A stretch of 64,000 nucleotides of DNA from UBA2882 sp051877575 (GTDB lineage Bacteria > Bacillota > Clostridia > Lachnospirales > Lachnospiraceae). Position 1 is the stretch's first letter. Each line of letters begins with the position of its first letter. Positions 43,446 to 51,800 of the stretch are shown piece by piece. The notes under the pieces were generated by a model. The model ran no database searches, was not told the origin of the DNA, and saw only the letters and a list, made by a program, of their open reading frames with translations. The stretch is from positions 62,001 to 126,000 of the forward strand of contig JBJEJA010000028.1 of the NCBI GenBank assembly GCA_051877575.1. The letters are read 5' to 3'. Both the position numbers and the translations under genes were made by a program.

Positions 43446-44240
43446 ATGGATATAGCATCAATCATAGGATATGTGGCTTGTCTGGGACTGATTATATTTG
43501 GTATTGTCAGCGGAGATGATGGCTTTGCCGCGATGAAGAACTTCATACATGCACAGTCTGCAATCATTACATTCGGTGGTGCGTTTTGTTGTATTCTGGC
43601 ATCCAACAGCATGTCAGACTTTCTGAACGGATTAAAAAGTATCAAACTGGTATTTAAGACTCCGGTGTTAGATACCCCTCAGATTATTAATAAAATTATC
43701 GAATTGTCCAATGTTGCCCGTAAGGAAGGTCTGCTTTCCTTGGAAGAAGCAGCGGCGGATCTGGATGATCCCTTTTTGAAAAAAGGAATTCTTTTAATTG
43801 TAGACGGAACCGATCCCGAACTGGTACGCGCGATTTTGGAAACAGAGTTGGGCAGTATCGAAGGTCGTCATAAGGCGAAAATCGGTTTCTGGCAGGACGT
43901 GGCTTCCATGGGACCTGCCTGGGGTATGATCGGTACCCTGATCGGATTGATCAACATGTTGCAGAATCTGTCCGATCCGACTACAATCGGTCCGAATATG
44001 TCCACGGCATTGATTACAACCTTATATGGTTCCATGCTTGCCAACTGGATCGCAACTCCGGTTGCCACCAAGTTAAAGAGCAATAATGATGCGGAATTGA
44101 TGGTTAAGGAGATCATGATAGAAGGTCTTCTTTCCATTCAGGCGGGAGAAAACCCGAGAGTTATCGAAGAAAAATTAAAATCTTTCTTAGCTCCCAAGGA
44201 TCGTGCCGGTGCAGGCACAGAGGAGGGCGGTGAGGAATAA
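43446..44240 (+). CDS. motA: Flagellar stator protein MotA
   Basis: This 264-residue protein has four membrane helices (about 3-20, 35-50, 150-170, 185-205). The conserved MGPAWGMIGTLIGLINML segment lies just before and in the third helix. The large cytoplasmic loop (about 60-145) carries the charged residues that contact FliG. With MotB it forms the ion channel that drives rotation. Its stop overlaps the motB ATG (TAATG). Confidence 0.95.
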   Translation: MDIASIIGYVACLGLIIFGIVSGDDGFAAMKNFIHAQSAIITFGGAFCCILASNSMSDFLNGLKSIKLVFKTPVLDTPQIINKIIELSNVARKEGLLSLEEAAADLDDPFLKKGILLIVDGTDPELVRAILETELGSIEGRHKAKIGFWQDVASMGPAWGMIGTLIGLINMLQNLSDPTTIGPNMSTALITTLYGSMLANWIATPVATKLKSNNDAELMVKEIMIEGLLSIQAGENPRVIEEKLKSFLAPKDRAGAGTEEGGEE

Positions 44241-45040
44241 TGGCCAGAAAAAAAAAGCAGGAGGAAGCGGCACCCGGTTCACCGGCGTGGATGGCGACCT
44301 TCAGTGATTTGATGAATCTGCTGTTATGCTTCTTCGTGCTTCTTTTTTCCATGTCTACCATGGATGTGCAGAAACTGCAGCAGGTAGCCGCTTCGTTTTC
44401 GGAGGATTTCAGCATTTTCTCAGGCGGAGCAAGTGCCATCGGAGACGGTATCCTGATCAGCAACGGTGTCAGCCAGCTGAATCAGTTGGATGATTATATT
44501 AACAGTACCGGTAAAGCGGCAGACAGCGAAACAAACAATAATGAGCTGGAAGAATTTGAGGAAAAACAGTTGGCGGAGTCGGAGCAGCTGGCGGAGCAGA
44601 TTGAGGAAGCGGTAGATGAGAGCCAGTTTGCCAATGAAATAGATGTGGATTTTACATCTCAATATGTTTCCCTTACCTTGAACGGTGCGCTGCTATTCGA
44701 TTCGGGCAGTGCCGAACTGAAGGAAGAAGCAAAACCGCTGCTGGATAAGATCGGGCAACTGTTAATGCGCTACGCACAAAGTACCATAGAGATTGAAGGT
44801 CATACGGATAATGTTCCGATACATAATGCAAAATATGCGGATAACAATGAGTTGTCCAGCTTTAGGGCATTGTCTGTGTTTAACTATTTTATGGATACCA
44901 CATTTCTGGATCCGGCTAAGATCAAACATTCCGGAAGGGGAGAGTATGTGCCTGTGGCAGACAATTCCACACCGGAGGGAAGAGCGCAAAACAGAAGAGT
45001 GGAAATAAAGATTTATCACTCGCTCAGTACGGGTGAATAG
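44240..45040 (+). CDS. motB: Flagellar stator protein MotB
   Basis: This 266-residue protein has a basic N-terminus and one membrane helix with the ion-carrying aspartate D23 (FSDLMNLLLCFFVLLFSMST). A plug/linker follows. The OmpA-like peptidoglycan-binding domain spans about 150-262 (IEIEGHTDNVPIHNAKY, then GRAQNRRVEIKI). It anchors the stator to the wall. Confidence 0.95.
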   Translation: MARKKKQEEAAPGSPAWMATFSDLMNLLLCFFVLLFSMSTMDVQKLQQVAASFSEDFSIFSGGASAIGDGILISNGVSQLNQLDDYINSTGKAADSETNNNELEEFEEKQLAESEQLAEQIEEAVDESQFANEIDVDFTSQYVSLTLNGALLFDSGSAELKEEAKPLLDKIGQLLMRYAQSTIEIEGHTDNVPIHNAKYADNNELSSFRALSVFNYFMDTTFLDPAKIKHSGRGEYVPVADNSTPEGRAQNRRVEIKIYHSLSTGE

Positions 45041-45050
45041 GAGGCGGACT

Positions 45051-45569
45051 GTGAAAAAGAATTTATTGTCCATTGTAATACTGGCACTGTTGATCGTGAA
45101 TCTGATATTGACTTCCGTGATGATGTTCAGTGTTGTGAGTACGAACAAAAAGACCGGTGCCGTGGTTTCCGATATTGCGGCAGTTCTGAATTTGGAACTG
45201 GGAACCGGCGAAGACGGAGAAACAAAAGAAGAAACGATATCCATGGAAGATACGGCAACTTATGATATCGAAGATGAGATGACAATTCTGCTTACCAAGG
45301 GAGCCGACGGAGGAGATCATTATGCGGTGGTGAAGGTAACGCTGTCCATGAATATTAACGATGATGGCTATAAAACATACGGGGAAACAATCGCCGATAA
45401 GGAAAGCCTGATCAAAGGTGAAATTACCGATGTCATAGGCGGATATACGGCAGATGAAGTACAGCCGAGAGCCGAGGAGATTAAGGCGGAAATCCTTTCC
45501 CGCATCCAGAATATGTTTGATTCAAAGTTTATTTATAAGATTACTTTCAGCGAATTGATCGTTCAATAG
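45051..45569 (+). CDS. fliL: Flagellar basal body-associated protein FliL
   Basis: This 172-residue protein has a single membrane helix (about 6-28) and an external stomatin-like domain (VVKVTLSMNINDDGYKTYGE, then IKAEILSRIQNMFDSKFI). The start GTG at 45051 follows AGGAGG. An upstream in-frame GTG at 45033, inside motB, is less likely. FliL surrounds and supports the stator. Confidence 0.88.
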   Translation: MKKNLLSIVILALLIVNLILTSVMMFSVVSTNKKTGAVVSDIAAVLNLELGTGEDGETKEETISMEDTATYDIEDEMTILLTKGADGGDHYAVVKVTLSMNINDDGYKTYGETIADKESLIKGEITDVIGGYTADEVQPRAEEIKAEILSRIQNMFDSKFIYKITFSELIVQ

Positions 45570-45606
45570 AGATCATAAATAATAAAGCGAACAGGAGGTG
45601 AGTTTG

Positions 45607-46587
45607 GTGGGTGAAGTATTATCTCAAAATGAGATAGACAACTTGCTCCAGGCACTCAGCAGTGGTGAACTGGATGTTGAAGATATGAAAGAAAGCCCGG
45701 ACAGACAGGTCAAGAACTATGACTTTAAGCGTCCTGCCAAGTTTTCCAAAGAGCATCTGCGTACTCTGGAAATTATCTTTGAGCATTACGGGCGGCTGTT
45801 ATCCACCAACTTGCCGGTTTATCTTAGAAAAAATGTGCAGGTCAGTGTTGCCAGTTCGGAAACGGTTACCTTTTCCGAGTTTACGAACGCATTGAGCAAT
45901 CCGGTTATACTGGGCATTATCAATTTTAATCCGCTTCCGGGCAATATCATTATCGAGCTTCAGACCAATCTGGGATATGCCATGATAGACAGAATGCTGG
46001 GGGGAGCGGGACAGCCATTGGATAAGAACAGGGATTTTTCCGAAATCGAATTATCCATTTTAGATAAAATCATGGTAACCTGCATGTCCTTGCTGCGGGA
46101 ACCATGGAAAAATGTTGTGGATCTGGAGCCGTTTATGGAGAGGATTGAATCCAATCCCCAGTTTGCACAGGTTATAGCTCCCAATGAGATGATCGCCATT
46201 GTTACCTTAAATGTTAAAATCGGTGATGTTGAGGGATTTATGAATGTATGCCTTCCTTTTATTACTTTGGAAAGCATCATGGACAAATTGAATACCAAGT
46301 ACTGGTTCTCGACAATGCAGGAGATTTCCGATGAAAGCTACAAGGCTTATATCGAATCCATGATCAGGAGAGTGGATATTCCTGTAAAAGCGGTACTGGG
46401 TAAAAGTGTTATTTCCGTCATGGATTTTGCCACCTTACAGGTGGGGGATATCATCAGGCTGGATACGAAAGTCGATGACGAATTGGAAGTCTATGTTGGA
46501 AACCTTAAGAAATTTACGGCCTTACCCGGCGTTGGAAAAGAAAACTATGCGGTAAGAGTTACTTCGGTTATAAGAGAGGAGGAATAG
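45607..46587 (+). CDS. fliM: Flagellar motor switch protein FliM
   Basis: This 326-residue switch protein begins MGEVLSQNEIDNLLQAL, the CheY-P-binding peptide. A CheC-like middle domain (about 45-225, with LGYAMIDRMLGGAG) and a C-terminal SpoA domain follow. The GTG at 45607 is chosen because AGGAGG is 8 bases upstream and the family begins here. GTG at 45598 overlaps the ribosome site. Confidence 0.95.
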   Translation: MGEVLSQNEIDNLLQALSSGELDVEDMKESPDRQVKNYDFKRPAKFSKEHLRTLEIIFEHYGRLLSTNLPVYLRKNVQVSVASSETVTFSEFTNALSNPVILGIINFNPLPGNIIIELQTNLGYAMIDRMLGGAGQPLDKNRDFSEIELSILDKIMVTCMSLLREPWKNVVDLEPFMERIESNPQFAQVIAPNEMIAIVTLNVKIGDVEGFMNVCLPFITLESIMDKLNTKYWFSTMQEISDESYKAYIESMIRRVDIPVKAVLGKSVISVMDFATLQVGDIIRLDTKVDDELEVYVGNLKKFTALPGVGKENYAVRVTSVIREEE

Positions 46588-46592
46588 GTGAA

Positions 46593-47897
46593 ATGGATGG
46601 TATGCTGTCTCAGGACGAGATCAATGCATTGCTAAGCGGGATGGCTTCGGGAGAAATTCCGATGGAGCCGGCGCCGGAAGAGAAACCAGCAGAAGAACCG
46701 CTGCCGGTTGTTGATATGGAACCTGCGGCACCGATTATGGGACCTGTTGAGTTGACCGATATTGAAAAGGATGCCATAGGGGAAATTGCCAACATCAGCA
46801 TGGGAACATCCGCGACGACCCTTTATTCCCTGGTTAACAGAAAGGTTAATATTACAACCCCCGTTGTTACCATGTCAACATGGGATACGGTAATGAAGGA
46901 TTATGAGAAACCTTGTGTATTTATTCAGATCAAGTATACATCCGGTCTGGATGGGGCAAATATCCTCGTGTTGAAGGAACAGGATGTCAAGGTCATTACC
47001 GATCTGATGATGGGTGGTGACGGGACCAATACGGATGGGGAATTGGGAGAACTACATCTGAGTGCCATTTCGGAAGCAATGAATCAGATGATGGGATCTT
47101 CGGCAACATCGCTTTCCTCCATGCTTGGAAGAATGATTGATATCAGCCCGCCGGAAGCGAGCCTGATCAATCTGATGGAGTTTAAAAAAGCATCTGAAAT
47201 AGCGCCGTTTCTGGAAGGTACTTTTGTAAAGATATCTTTCCGGATGCAAATAGAGGATTTGGTGGACAGTACGATTATGCAGCTGTATCCCGTGGATTTT
47301 GCCAGATCCCTGTATGAGATATTTATTGGCAATCAGGATGCCGGGGCTAATGCAGCACCGGCAGCGGAGGAACCGAAGAAACCTGAACCGGAGCCGTATA
47401 TTCCACCACAGGTAAGTCCGGCAGAAGTAAATCAGGGAATGCCCAATATGAACCAGATGAATGCAGGCATGGATCCCGGAATGATGGGATACGGGATGCC
47501 GCCACAACCGCCTATGGGTCAGATGGGATACGGAATGCCGCAGATGGGAATGCCGCAACCGGTCATGAACCAGATGCAGCAGCCGGCCAATATGAATATC
47601 CAACCGGCACAGTTCCAGTCTTTCAGCCAGAATTTTGCGGCGATGCCCAGTCAGGAAAATATTGGTCTGATTATGGATGTACCGCTGGAGGTAACGGTGG
47701 AGCTTGGCAGGACAAAAAAATCCATTGCGGAAATTTTGGATTTTGCGCCCGGTACGATCATTGAACTGAATAAGATAGCGGGTGAACCCATTGATGTGCT
47801 GGTAAACGGCAAGTTTGTTGCAAAAGGCGAGGTAGTTGTTATTGAGGAAAGCTTTGGTATCAGAGTGACTGAAATAATTAACAATAAGGGAATTTAG
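46593..47897 (+). CDS. fliY: Flagellar motor switch phosphatase FliY
   Basis: The 434-residue protein is of FliY type rather than short FliN. The N-terminal CheY-P-binding motif is MLSQDEINALLSG. The CheC-like domain has two phosphatase-type motifs (IGEIANISMGTSATT at about 65-80 and ISEAMNQMMGSSATS at about 160-175). The C-terminal SpoA/FliN domain spans about 355-434. Between them, about 255-345 is a low-complexity Met/Pro/Gly/Gln linker with repeated MGYGMP. FliY forms the lower C-ring and dephosphorylates CheY-P. Confidence 0.93.
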   Translation: MDGMLSQDEINALLSGMASGEIPMEPAPEEKPAEEPLPVVDMEPAAPIMGPVELTDIEKDAIGEIANISMGTSATTLYSLVNRKVNITTPVVTMSTWDTVMKDYEKPCVFIQIKYTSGLDGANILVLKEQDVKVITDLMMGGDGTNTDGELGELHLSAISEAMNQMMGSSATSLSSMLGRMIDISPPEASLINLMEFKKASEIAPFLEGTFVKISFRMQIEDLVDSTIMQLYPVDFARSLYEIFIGNQDAGANAAPAAEEPKKPEPEPYIPPQVSPAEVNQGMPNMNQMNAGMDPGMMGYGMPPQPPMGQMGYGMPQMGMPQPVMNQMQQPANMNIQPAQFQSFSQNFAAMPSQENIGLIMDVPLEVTVELGRTKKSIAEILDFAPGTIIELNKIAGEPIDVLVNGKFVAKGEVVVIEESFGIRVTEIINNKGI

Positions 47898-47907
47898 GAG
47901 AGAAAAA

Positions 47908-48270
47908 ATGGCAAAAAATATTTTAATTTGTGATGATGCAGCGTTTATGCGTATGATGATCAAAGACATCTTAACCAAAAACGGGTACAATGTAGCCGGA
48001 GAAGCCGAAAACGGATTGAAGGCAGTGGAAAAGTACAATGAGGTAAAACCGGATCTTGTACTGATGGATATTACCATGCCGGAGATGGATGGAATCCAGG
48101 CGTTGAAGCAGATTAAGGCAGGAGATCCTGCTGCACAGGTCATTATGTGTTCTGCGATGGGACAGCAGGCAATGGTTATTGAGTCCATTCAGGCCGGCGC
48201 GAAGGATTTTATTGTAAAACCTTTCCAGGCGGATCGTGTTATTGAAGCGGTTAAGAAAGTAGTTGGCTGA
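47908..48270 (+). CDS. cheY: Chemotaxis response regulator CheY
   Basis: This 120-residue single receiver domain has the acidic pair in LICDDAAFMR, phospho-acceptor D55 (LVLMDITMPEMDG), a Ser after MC (VIMCSAMGQ) and the KPF motif (VKPFQADRV). CheY-P binds FliM to change rotation. Its place between fliY and fliO is that of B. subtilis cheY. Its last base is the first base of the fliO ATG. Confidence 0.95.
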   Translation: MAKNILICDDAAFMRMMIKDILTKNGYNVAGEAENGLKAVEKYNEVKPDLVLMDITMPEMDGIQALKQIKAGDPAAQVIMCSAMGQQAMVIESIQAGAKDFIVKPFQADRVIEAVKKVVG

Positions 48271-48674
48271 TGATGTTATTGACGGTAGTCTCAAAAATAG
48301 ACTCTGCTGTACAATTCCTGACCGTGCTGATTATATTTGTGTTTGTGTTGGGAGCCACATGGCTCACGACAAGATATATCGCGGGTTTTCAAAAGGGAAA
48401 AATGCGGGGGAACAACTTTGAAATAGTTGATTCTTTCCGTATTTCACAGAATAAGTATATCCAGATATTGCGGATCGGCAATCGTTATCTGGCGGTTGCC
48501 GTGTGCAAAGATACGGTAACCGTTTTGACGGAACTTACTGAGGATGAAATCGTACATCCTGAAAACTCGGATGGGGGAACACCGGTACAGTTTGATGAAT
48601 TTCTGAAGAAAGCAAAGAGTCTTGTAAAAAAGACCGATACGAAAGCGGCAGATGTGCATGAAGAAAAAGATTAG
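48270..48674 (+). CDS. fliO: Flagellar biosynthesis protein FliO
   Basis: This 134-residue protein has one membrane helix (about 13-35) and a cytoplasmic FliO/FliZ domain (FEIVDSFRISQNKYIQILRI, then YLAVAVCKDTVTVL). FliO helps assemble the FliP-FliR export gate. Identification relies on the fold pattern and its place before fliP. It overlaps both neighbours. Confidence 0.85.
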   Translation: MMLLTVVSKIDSAVQFLTVLIIFVFVLGATWLTTRYIAGFQKGKMRGNNFEIVDSFRISQNKYIQILRIGNRYLAVAVCKDTVTVLTELTEDEIVHPENSDGGTPVQFDEFLKKAKSLVKKTDTKAADVHEEKD

Positions 48675-49551
48675 GAGAGCTTTGGCAAAGAAAAGGATTT
48701 TCTGCGGATTACTGTTGGCAGGATTGCTGATTATGTTTTTTTTCGGCAGTGCTGTACAGTCTTATGCGGCGAGCGTAGACAGTGCCCTGGGTTCATCCAC
48801 GGATGCAGGTACACAGGAGAACAGAACCAATATCCGCGAGCCGGGAAGTGCCGAAAGCGCCGATGAACTGAGCGAATTGAATATTGCTAATAATTTGACC
48901 GTTACATATAATGATGGGAATGGAACTATTGCAGGAGCTTTGCAGATCGTATTGATTCTGACGGGCATTGCACTGGCACCTATTCTCATTATTTGTTTAA
49001 CGTCATTTACAAGGATACTGATTGTCCTGCACTTTACCAGGGCTGCGCTTAATACACAGACGGCACCGCCCAATCAGACACTCATTGCTTTGGCATTGTT
49101 TTTGACATTCTTTATTATGCAGCCGACCATTTCGGAAATCAATGAAACTGCAATCCAGCCTTTCCAGGCGGGAGAGATCACACAGGAAGAGGCTTTGGAG
49201 CGGGGGATGGAGCCCTTACGGGAATTTATGTATGAACAGACCCAGACCAAGGATGCCAAAATGTTCTGTGAGATCGGCGGATACGAGTGGACCGGAGAAC
49301 TGGACGATATCCCGACCAGTGTTTTGATACCGAGTTTTATGGTCAGTGAATTAAGAACTGCGTTTATTATCGGATTTGTAATATATATTCCGTTTATTGT
49401 GATAGATATGGTCGTGGCTTCAACGTTGATGAGTATGGGTATGATGATGTTGCCGCCGACCACCATTTCCATGCCTTTTAAGATTTTATTATTTGTATTG
49501 GCAGACGGATGGAATCTGGTAATTGTCAATCTTGTGCGGACTTTCTACTGA
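48658..49551 (+). CDS. fliP: Flagellar export gate protein FliP
   Basis: The protein has about 297 residues, with a signal-peptide-like N-terminus (about 1-38) and four further membrane helices. Conserved blocks include LTSFTRILIVLHFTRAALNT, PPNQTLIALALFLTFF and PFIVIDMVVASTLMSMGMMM. FliP forms most of the export gate core with FliQ and FliR. The start is either ATG 48652 or 48658. Neither has a strong ribosome site, and both lie inside fliO, so coupling is likely. Confidence 0.93.
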   Translation: MKKKIRRALAKKRIFCGLLLAGLLIMFFFGSAVQSYAASVDSALGSSTDAGTQENRTNIREPGSAESADELSELNIANNLTVTYNDGNGTIAGALQIVLILTGIALAPILIICLTSFTRILIVLHFTRAALNTQTAPPNQTLIALALFLTFFIMQPTISEINETAIQPFQAGEITQEEALERGMEPLREFMYEQTQTKDAKMFCEIGGYEWTGELDDIPTSVLIPSFMVSELRTAFIIGFVIYIPFIVIDMVVASTLMSMGMMMLPPTTISMPFKILLFVLADGWNLVIVNLVRTFY

Positions 49552-49605
49552 CGTTGCGGGAATGACGGAATATGTGAACACGTATAGAAAGGAAGAAGGC
49601 AGAAT

Positions 49606-49875
49606 ATGTCCATTGATTATGTGGTTCAGATTGCCAATCAGGCATTATATCTGGTCATTAAAACAGCAGCACCGATTCTGCTGGTTTCCCTGGTAATCGG
49701 TCTGGTTGTCAGCATTTTTCAGACGGTTACTTCCATTCAGGAGCAGACGCTGACTTTTGTTCCCAAAATTATCGGTGTCTTTCTGGCATTGATGCTTTTG
49801 GGGGGCTGGATGCTCGATGGCATGAGTGGCTTTATGGTTGAATTGTGGTCGGATTTCTCCGTATACATCAGGTGA
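49606..49875 (+). CDS. fliQ: Flagellar export gate protein FliQ
   Basis: This 89-residue protein has two membrane helices (about 15-38 and 48-72). The pattern PILLVSLVIGLVVSIFQTVT and IQEQTLTFVPKIIGVF is diagnostic. It is part of the FliPQR core. AAAGGAAG lies upstream of the ATG. Confidence 0.94.
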   Translation: MSIDYVVQIANQALYLVIKTAAPILLVSLVIGLVVSIFQTVTSIQEQTLTFVPKIIGVFLALMLLGGWMLDGMSGFMVELWSDFSVYIR

Positions 49876-49879
49876 TTTT

Positions 49880-50665
49880 ATGATAGATTATACTTTTTCC
49901 ATGTATGAATTGGAGTTTTTTCTTCTGATATTGGTAAGAGTGACGTGCTTTGTTTTTTCTGCTCCTTTTTTCAACATGAACAATACACCGAAAAGGATTA
50001 AGGTTGCATTGGGATTTTTTTTGTCCTATTTGATTTATCAGACGCTGCAGCCTCACGATACGGTTGTATACAATACGGTATTTGAGTATGCGTTGATTGT
50101 CCTGAAGGAAGGAATTACAGGTCTGCTGATTGGTTTGTCGGCCGGGATATGTAATTCTATTATTTTATTTGCAGGTCGAATGGTCGATATGGAGATCGGT
50201 CTTGCCATGGCAAGTGAATACGATCCCACAACAAAGGAAACGGCCAGCGTTTCGGGTATATTTTATGAATATGTCGTGCTGATGCTTTTAGTTGTGACCA
50301 ATCTGCATCAATATTTGATAAAGGCACTGGTTGAAACATTTACGCTGATTCCTATCAATGGAGCTGTTTTTCATACAGACAAACTGTTGGAAGCAATGAT
50401 CTCTTTTATGAGTGATTATATCAATATCGGTTTCCGTATTTGTCTCCCTGTATTCTGTGTCATGCTGATCACGAATTGTATTTTGGGGATTATGGCAAAG
50501 GTTGCCCCGCAGATGAATATGTTTGCGGTTGGTATGCAGATCAAGCTTTTAATGGGATTGGGAGTTATGTTTTTAACAATCGGAATGCTTCCGTATATCT
50601 CTGATTTTATATTTACGGAAATGAAAACGATGATGGTATCTTTTGTGGAGGCGATGATGGCATGA
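49880..50665 (+). CDS. fliR: Flagellar export gate protein FliR
   Basis: This 261-residue polytopic protein has about six helices, with AGRMVDMEIGLAMASEYDPT typical of FliR. The start at 49880 follows AGGTGA. A longer in-frame start at 49826 inside fliQ is unlikely. Its stop overlaps the flhB ATG (ATGA), a usual coupling in this gene order. Confidence 0.93.
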   Translation: MIDYTFSMYELEFFLLILVRVTCFVFSAPFFNMNNTPKRIKVALGFFLSYLIYQTLQPHDTVVYNTVFEYALIVLKEGITGLLIGLSAGICNSIILFAGRMVDMEIGLAMASEYDPTTKETASVSGIFYEYVVLMLLVVTNLHQYLIKALVETFTLIPINGAVFHTDKLLEAMISFMSDYINIGFRICLPVFCVMLITNCILGIMAKVAPQMNMFAVGMQIKLLMGLGVMFLTIGMLPYISDFIFTEMKTMMVSFVEAMMA

Positions 50666-51771
50666 TTGCTTATGATCTGCAGTTTTTTGCCAAAGAAGGC
50701 CCCGGTGGTGAGAAGACGGAAGAGCCCACCGCCAAAAAATTGGATGATGTCCGCAAGGAAGGTCAGGTCGCAAAGAGTAAAGAAGTAGTCAATGCTGCCG
50801 GTCTGATTGCGTTATTTGTAATCTTAAAGTTCGGAATGGGATTTTTGGGAGAAAATTTTCTCGGTGTATTTTCTTATGTTTATGACAGGATCCCACAGCT
50901 GATCAAGATGGCAAATGGATTTATTCCGTCCCGGGATTATTATTCCCTGATGGGAAATATTCTGTTGAAAATCCTGATTACGATTTCTCCGTTTCTACTG
51001 ATAGGTTTTTTGGTGGCTTTTCTGGCAGATTATGTCCAGATAAAATGGAAAGTAACATCCAAACCGCTACAGCCAAAGTTCAGCAAACTGAATCCGGTCA
51101 ATGGTTTTAAAAGAATTTTTTCCGCACAGTCATTGATGGAATTGTTAAAATCCATCGCAAAGATTTTGCTGATCGGCTGGGTGGCATATGACATGATCAA
51201 GGATAATTTTGATGTCATTTACCTGTTATTTAATATGCCGCTTTGGCAGGGGATACAGGTTTCGGGGAAAATTGCAATCGATTTCGGATTAAAATGCTCC
51301 CTGATATACGTGGTAATTGCCTTGATTGATTTTGCCTATCAGAAGAGAAAATTCCATAAGGATCAGATGATGACAAAACAGGAAGTCAAGGATGAATATA
51401 AACAATCCGAAGGTGATCCTCAGGTAAAAGGCAGGATCCGACAGAAGATGCAGGAAGCATCCAGACGGCGTATGATGCAGAAACTGCCGGAGGCAGATGT
51501 GGTTATTACCAACCCGACTCATTTTGCGGTTGCCATCCAGTATGACAGTGAGGTCGCTTCGGCGCCGGTTGTCATTGCAAAAGGAGAAGATTTCCTTGCA
51601 CAGAAAATCAAGGAAATTGCAAAGGAAAACAAGGTTGAGATTGTAGAGAACAAACCACTGGCCAGAATGCTTTATTATAATGTGGAAATCGGAGAACAGG
51701 TTCCGCCGGAGTTGTATCAGGCGGTAGCGGAAGTGCTGGCAATGGTATACCATATGCAGGGGAAGATTTAG
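50662..51771 (+). CDS. flhB: Flagellar export switch protein FlhB
   Basis: This 369-residue protein has an N-terminal GGEKTEEPTAKKLDDVRKEG segment and four membrane helices. The cytoplasmic autocleaving domain has the NPTH motif at 284-287. FlhB switches export from hook to filament subunits together with FliK. Length and motifs are normal. Confidence 0.96.
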   Translation: MIAYDLQFFAKEGPGGEKTEEPTAKKLDDVRKEGQVAKSKEVVNAAGLIALFVILKFGMGFLGENFLGVFSYVYDRIPQLIKMANGFIPSRDYYSLMGNILLKILITISPFLLIGFLVAFLADYVQIKWKVTSKPLQPKFSKLNPVNGFKRIFSAQSLMELLKSIAKILLIGWVAYDMIKDNFDVIYLLFNMPLWQGIQVSGKIAIDFGLKCSLIYVVIALIDFAYQKRKFHKDQMMTKQEVKDEYKQSEGDPQVKGRIRQKMQEASRRRMMQKLPEADVVITNPTHFAVAIQYDSEVASAPVVIAKGEDFLAQKIKEIAKENKVEIVENKPLARMLYYNVEIGEQVPPELYQAVAEVLAMVYHMQGKI

Positions 51772-51800
51772 AAAAGTAAAAGCGGAAAGGAGGATGGCAT

